DNA from: Cribrihabitans marinus
GTDB lineage: Bacteria > Pseudomonadota > Alphaproteobacteria > Rhodobacterales > Rhodobacteraceae
Reading direction: 5' to 3'
Length of the DNA: 64,000 nt
Assembly (NCBI RefSeq): GCF_900109035.1
Contig: NZ_FNYD01000004.1
Coordinates: 248,001 to 312,000, forward strand
Shown: positions 62,081 through 64,000 of the stretch, in pieces
Layout: every line of letters begins with the position of its first letter
Numbering within the stretch: the first letter of the stretch is position 1
The notes under the pieces: model-generated
The model's input: only the letters and a program-made list of their open reading frames with translations
Databases searched by the model: none
What the model was told of the DNA's origin: nothing
Translations under genes and position numbers: made by a program

Positions 62081-62707
62081 GTGAGCCGCGGCGGAGCAGT
62101 CAAGGACCGGCCCGACGGTCCCGAGCGCAAGTGCATCGCCACCGGCGAGCTGCGCCCGAAACACGGGCTGATCCGCTTCGTCGCCGGTCCCGACGCGCAG
62201 ATCGTCCCCGATGTGGCCGGCAAGCTGCCCGGCCGGGGCGTTTATGTCGCCGCCGATGCAAAGGCGATCGACACCGCCGCGCGCAAGAAGCTGTTCGCGC
62301 GTGGGCTGAAGATGCCGGTGACGGTGCCCGAGGATCTGGGCGAGGAGGTCGAACGGCAGCTGGCACGCCGCGTGGTCGAGCTGATCAGCCTGGCCCGCAA
62401 GTCGGGCGACGCGGTGGCCGGATACGAGAAGGTAAAGGCCTGGCTCGACAAGGAAGAGGCCCGGGTCCTGATCCAGGCCGAAGACGGCTCGGCACGGGGC
62501 AAGTCGAAGCTGAGCACACCGCATCGCGGCAGCTATATCGGCTGGCTCACGGCGGATGAATTGGGCATGGCGTTTGGACGCCAAACAGTGATACATGCGG
62601 CGCTGGCCTCTGGTGGACTCGCCAAACGTGTTGTAGAGGAAGCGCAACGCTTGCGCGGATTGCGCGAAACGACGGATGACGGCGGCAAGGGCCGCTCGGA
62701 AGGATAA
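62081..62707 (+). CDS. YlxR-L7Ae fusion RNA-binding protein
   Basis: Protein of 208 aa uniting a YlxR (DUF448) domain ('[20 protein letters not shown]', '[12 protein letters not shown]') with an L7Ae/L30e-like RNA-binding domain (~95-190: '[23 protein letters not shown]'). In many bacteria these are two neighbouring genes between nusA and infB; in alphaproteobacteria they are commonly fused. Start is GTG at 62081 behind 'ggaggggcgagg'. Confidence 0.92.
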   Translation: MSRGGAVKDRPDGPERKCIATGELRPKHGLIRFVAGPDAQIVPDVAGKLPGRGVYVAADAKAIDTAARKKLFARGLKMPVTVPEDLGEEVERQLARRVVELISLARKSGDAVAGYEKVKAWLDKEEARVLIQAEDGSARGKSKLSTPHRGSYIGWLTADELGMAFGRQTVIHAALASGGLAKRVVEEAQRLRGLRETTDDGGKGRSEG

Positions 62708-62715
62708 GTAGCTTT

Positions 62716-64000
62716 ATGAGCGATAGTGACGGCAAGAAGACATTGGGTCTGCGTGGCTCCCGACCGGGGAACGTGAAACAGAGTTTCAGCCACGGACGGA
62801 CCAAGAATGTCGTTGTGGAAACCAAGCGCAAACGCGTCGTGGTTCCCAAGCCGGGCGCCTCGAAACCCGCCGCCGGCGGCGGCTCGGCGCCCGCTGGCAA
62901 CCCGTCGCGTCGCCCGGCCGGGATCTCGGATGCCGAGATGGACCGCCGCATGAAGGCGCTTCAGGCCGCCAAGGCCCGCGAGGCCGAGGAGGCGCAGCAG
63001 CGCGAAGCCGAGGAAAAGGCCCGCGCCGAAGAGCGTGAACGCCGCCGCGCCGAGGCCGAGGCCAAGGAACGCGAGCAGCGCGAGGCCGAGGAAAAGGCCC
63101 GCCAAAAGGCGGAGCAGGAAGAACAGCGCCGGGCCGAGGCCGAGGCGGCCGAAAAGCGTGCCGAAGCCGAGGCCGTGGCTGCCAAGGAAGGGCCCAAGCC
63201 CGACCGGGCCGCGCCCAAGTCCGGCCCGCCGCCCGCGGCCGCGCGCAAGCCCGAACGGGAACGCGACGACCGTCAGTCGCGCGGCAAGGGCCGCGACGAC
63301 AACCGCCGCTCCGGCAAGCTGACCCTGAACCAGGCGCTGCGCGGCGGCGAAGGCGGCCGCCAGCGGTCGATGGCCGCGATGAAGCGCAAGCAGGAGCGCG
63401 CCCGCCAGAAGGCGATGGGCGGCCCGATCGAGCGCGAAAAGGTGATCCGCGACGTGCAGCTGCCCGAGGCCATCGTGGTCTCGGAACTGGCCAACCGGAT
63501 GGCCGAGCGCGTGGCCGACGTGGTCAAGTCGCTGATGAACATGGGCATGATGGTTACGCAGAACCAGACCATCGACGCCGACACCGCCGAGCTCATCATC
63601 GAGGAATTCGGCCACAAGGTCGTGCGGGTCTCGGATTCCGATGTCGAAGACGTCATCGCCGATATCGACGACGACGAGGGCAACCTCAAGCCGCGCCCGC
63701 CGGTCATCACCATCATGGGCCACGTGGACCACGGCAAGACCTCGCTGCTGGACGCGATCCGCGACGCCAAGGTGGTCGCGGGCGAGGCCGGTGGCATCAC
63801 CCAGCATATCGGCGCCTATCAGGTGAAGACCGACAGCGGCGCGGTGCTGACCTTCCTCGACACGCCCGGCCACGCGGCGTTCACGTCGATGCGGTCGCGC
63901 GGGGCGCAGGTCACCGATATCGTGGTGCTGGTGGTGGCCGCCGATGACGCGGTCATGCCGCAGACCATCGAGGCCATCAACCACGCCAAGGCGGCGCAAG
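62716..64000 (+). CDS. infB: Translation initiation factor IF-2 (5' part)
   Basis: GTPase that brings initiator tRNA to the ribosome. The first 428 codons are in the window; the gene runs off the right edge. Visible are the N-terminal '[18 protein letters not shown]', a long charged Glu/Ala/Arg coiled-coil stretch (~75-165), the IF2_N domain and the start of the G domain with P-loop 'GHVDHGKTS', switch I '[10 protein letters not shown]' and 'DTPGHAAF'. The open frame extends past 64000 without a stop. Confidence 0.97.
   Translation, partial: MSDSDGKKTLGLRGSRPGNVKQSFSHGRTKNVVVETKRKRVVVPKPGASKPAAGGGSAPAGNPSRRPAGISDAEMDRRMKALQAAKAREAEEAQQREAEEKARAEERERRRAEAEAKEREQREAEEKARQKAEQEEQRRAEAEAAEKRAEAEAVAAKEGPKPDRAAPKSGPPPAAARKPERERDDRQSRGKGRDDNRRSGKLTLNQALRGGEGGRQRSMAAMKRKQERARQKAMGGPIEREKVIRDVQLPEAIVVSELANRMAERVADVVKSLMNMGMMVTQNQTIDADTAELIIEEFGHKVVRVSDSDVEDVIADIDDDEGNLKPRPPVITIMGHVDHGKTSLLDAIRDAKVVAGEAGGITQHIGAYQVKTDSGAVLTFLDTPGHAAFTSMRSRGAQVTDIVVLVVAADDAVMPQTIEAINHAKAAQ

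Noticed and set aside
60160-62223. Open minus-strand frame of 687 codons opposite nusA
   Set aside because: The nusA reading frame is unambiguous; the minus frame has no domain and no start signals.
1-64000. CRISPR arrays, insertion sequences, prophage or secretion-system clusters
   Set aside because: No regularly spaced repeats, transposase motifs, terminal inverted repeats or phage structural genes were recognised.

Overview
The window is GC-rich, densely packed chromosomal DNA from an alphaproteobacterium, most likely a marine Rhodobacteraceae (roseobacter-type) species. This rests on gene content and order: choXWV next to betA, an aglEFGAK alpha-glucoside cluster, lptC-lptA-lptB directly followed by hpf-ptsN with no rpoN between them, and rimP-nusA-ylxR-infB. 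Identifications come from reading protein motifs; no database search was run. No phage, insertion sequence, integrase or CRISPR array was seen.

Layout. 1-6.5 kb: a peptide/nickel-type ABC importer operon (substrate-binding protein fragment, two permeases, one fused double ATPase, an aldehyde dehydrogenase) with a GLIC-like pentameric ligand-gated ion channel gene inserted in it. 6.5-9.6 kb: NAD salvage (pncA, pncB) and an APH-type kinase. 9.6-17.9 kb: tRNA hydroxylase trhO, a small K+ channel, a class V aminotransferase, a dimethylglycine/sarcosine dehydrogenase-type flavoprotein, a LysR regulator divergent from an MmgE/PrpD gene, and thpR. 17.9-21.3 kb: tRNA-Arg(CCU), a LacI regulator, a YcaQ/AlkX-type glycosylase, a tiny four-cysteine protein and an FAH-family enzyme. 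21.3-21.95 kb: an unusual gene-poor stretch ending in a strong plus-strand terminator.

21.95-31.1 kb: a complete alpha-glucoside uptake and hydrolysis cluster (aglE, F, G, A, K on the minus strand) divergent from its LacI-type regulator and a GH1 beta-glucosidase. The intergenic region holds a readable promoter and two LacI-type palindromes. 31.1-36 kb: choline importer choX-choW-choV divergent from choline dehydrogenase betA, with a BetI-like palindrome between them. 36-42.7 kb: a putative exopolysaccharide locus, with a Tat-exported DUF3131 protein divergent from a GH18-like/deacetylase/GT2 fusion and followed by a convergent lipoprotein. 43-44.8 kb: two half-size YeeE/YedE sulfur transporters with a persulfide-dioxygenase-like hydrolase. 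44.8-46.2 kb: an unrecognised protein with an internal duplication.

46.5-64 kb is mainly housekeeping: an RNase D-like nuclease, KdsD, LptC/A/B, Hpf, PtsN, a CAP-domain lipoprotein, an L,D-transpeptidase pseudogene, a 60-residue secreted peptide gene with its own terminator, ferrochelatase, a degenerate methyltransferase, ComF, glutaredoxin, a nitrilase-family hydrolase, MarR, UbiG, proline iminopeptidase, a short substrate-binding-like protein, and the rimP-nusA-ylxR-infB operon (infB runs off the window). The rimP operon is preceded by an intrinsic terminator lying almost against the rimP start codon.
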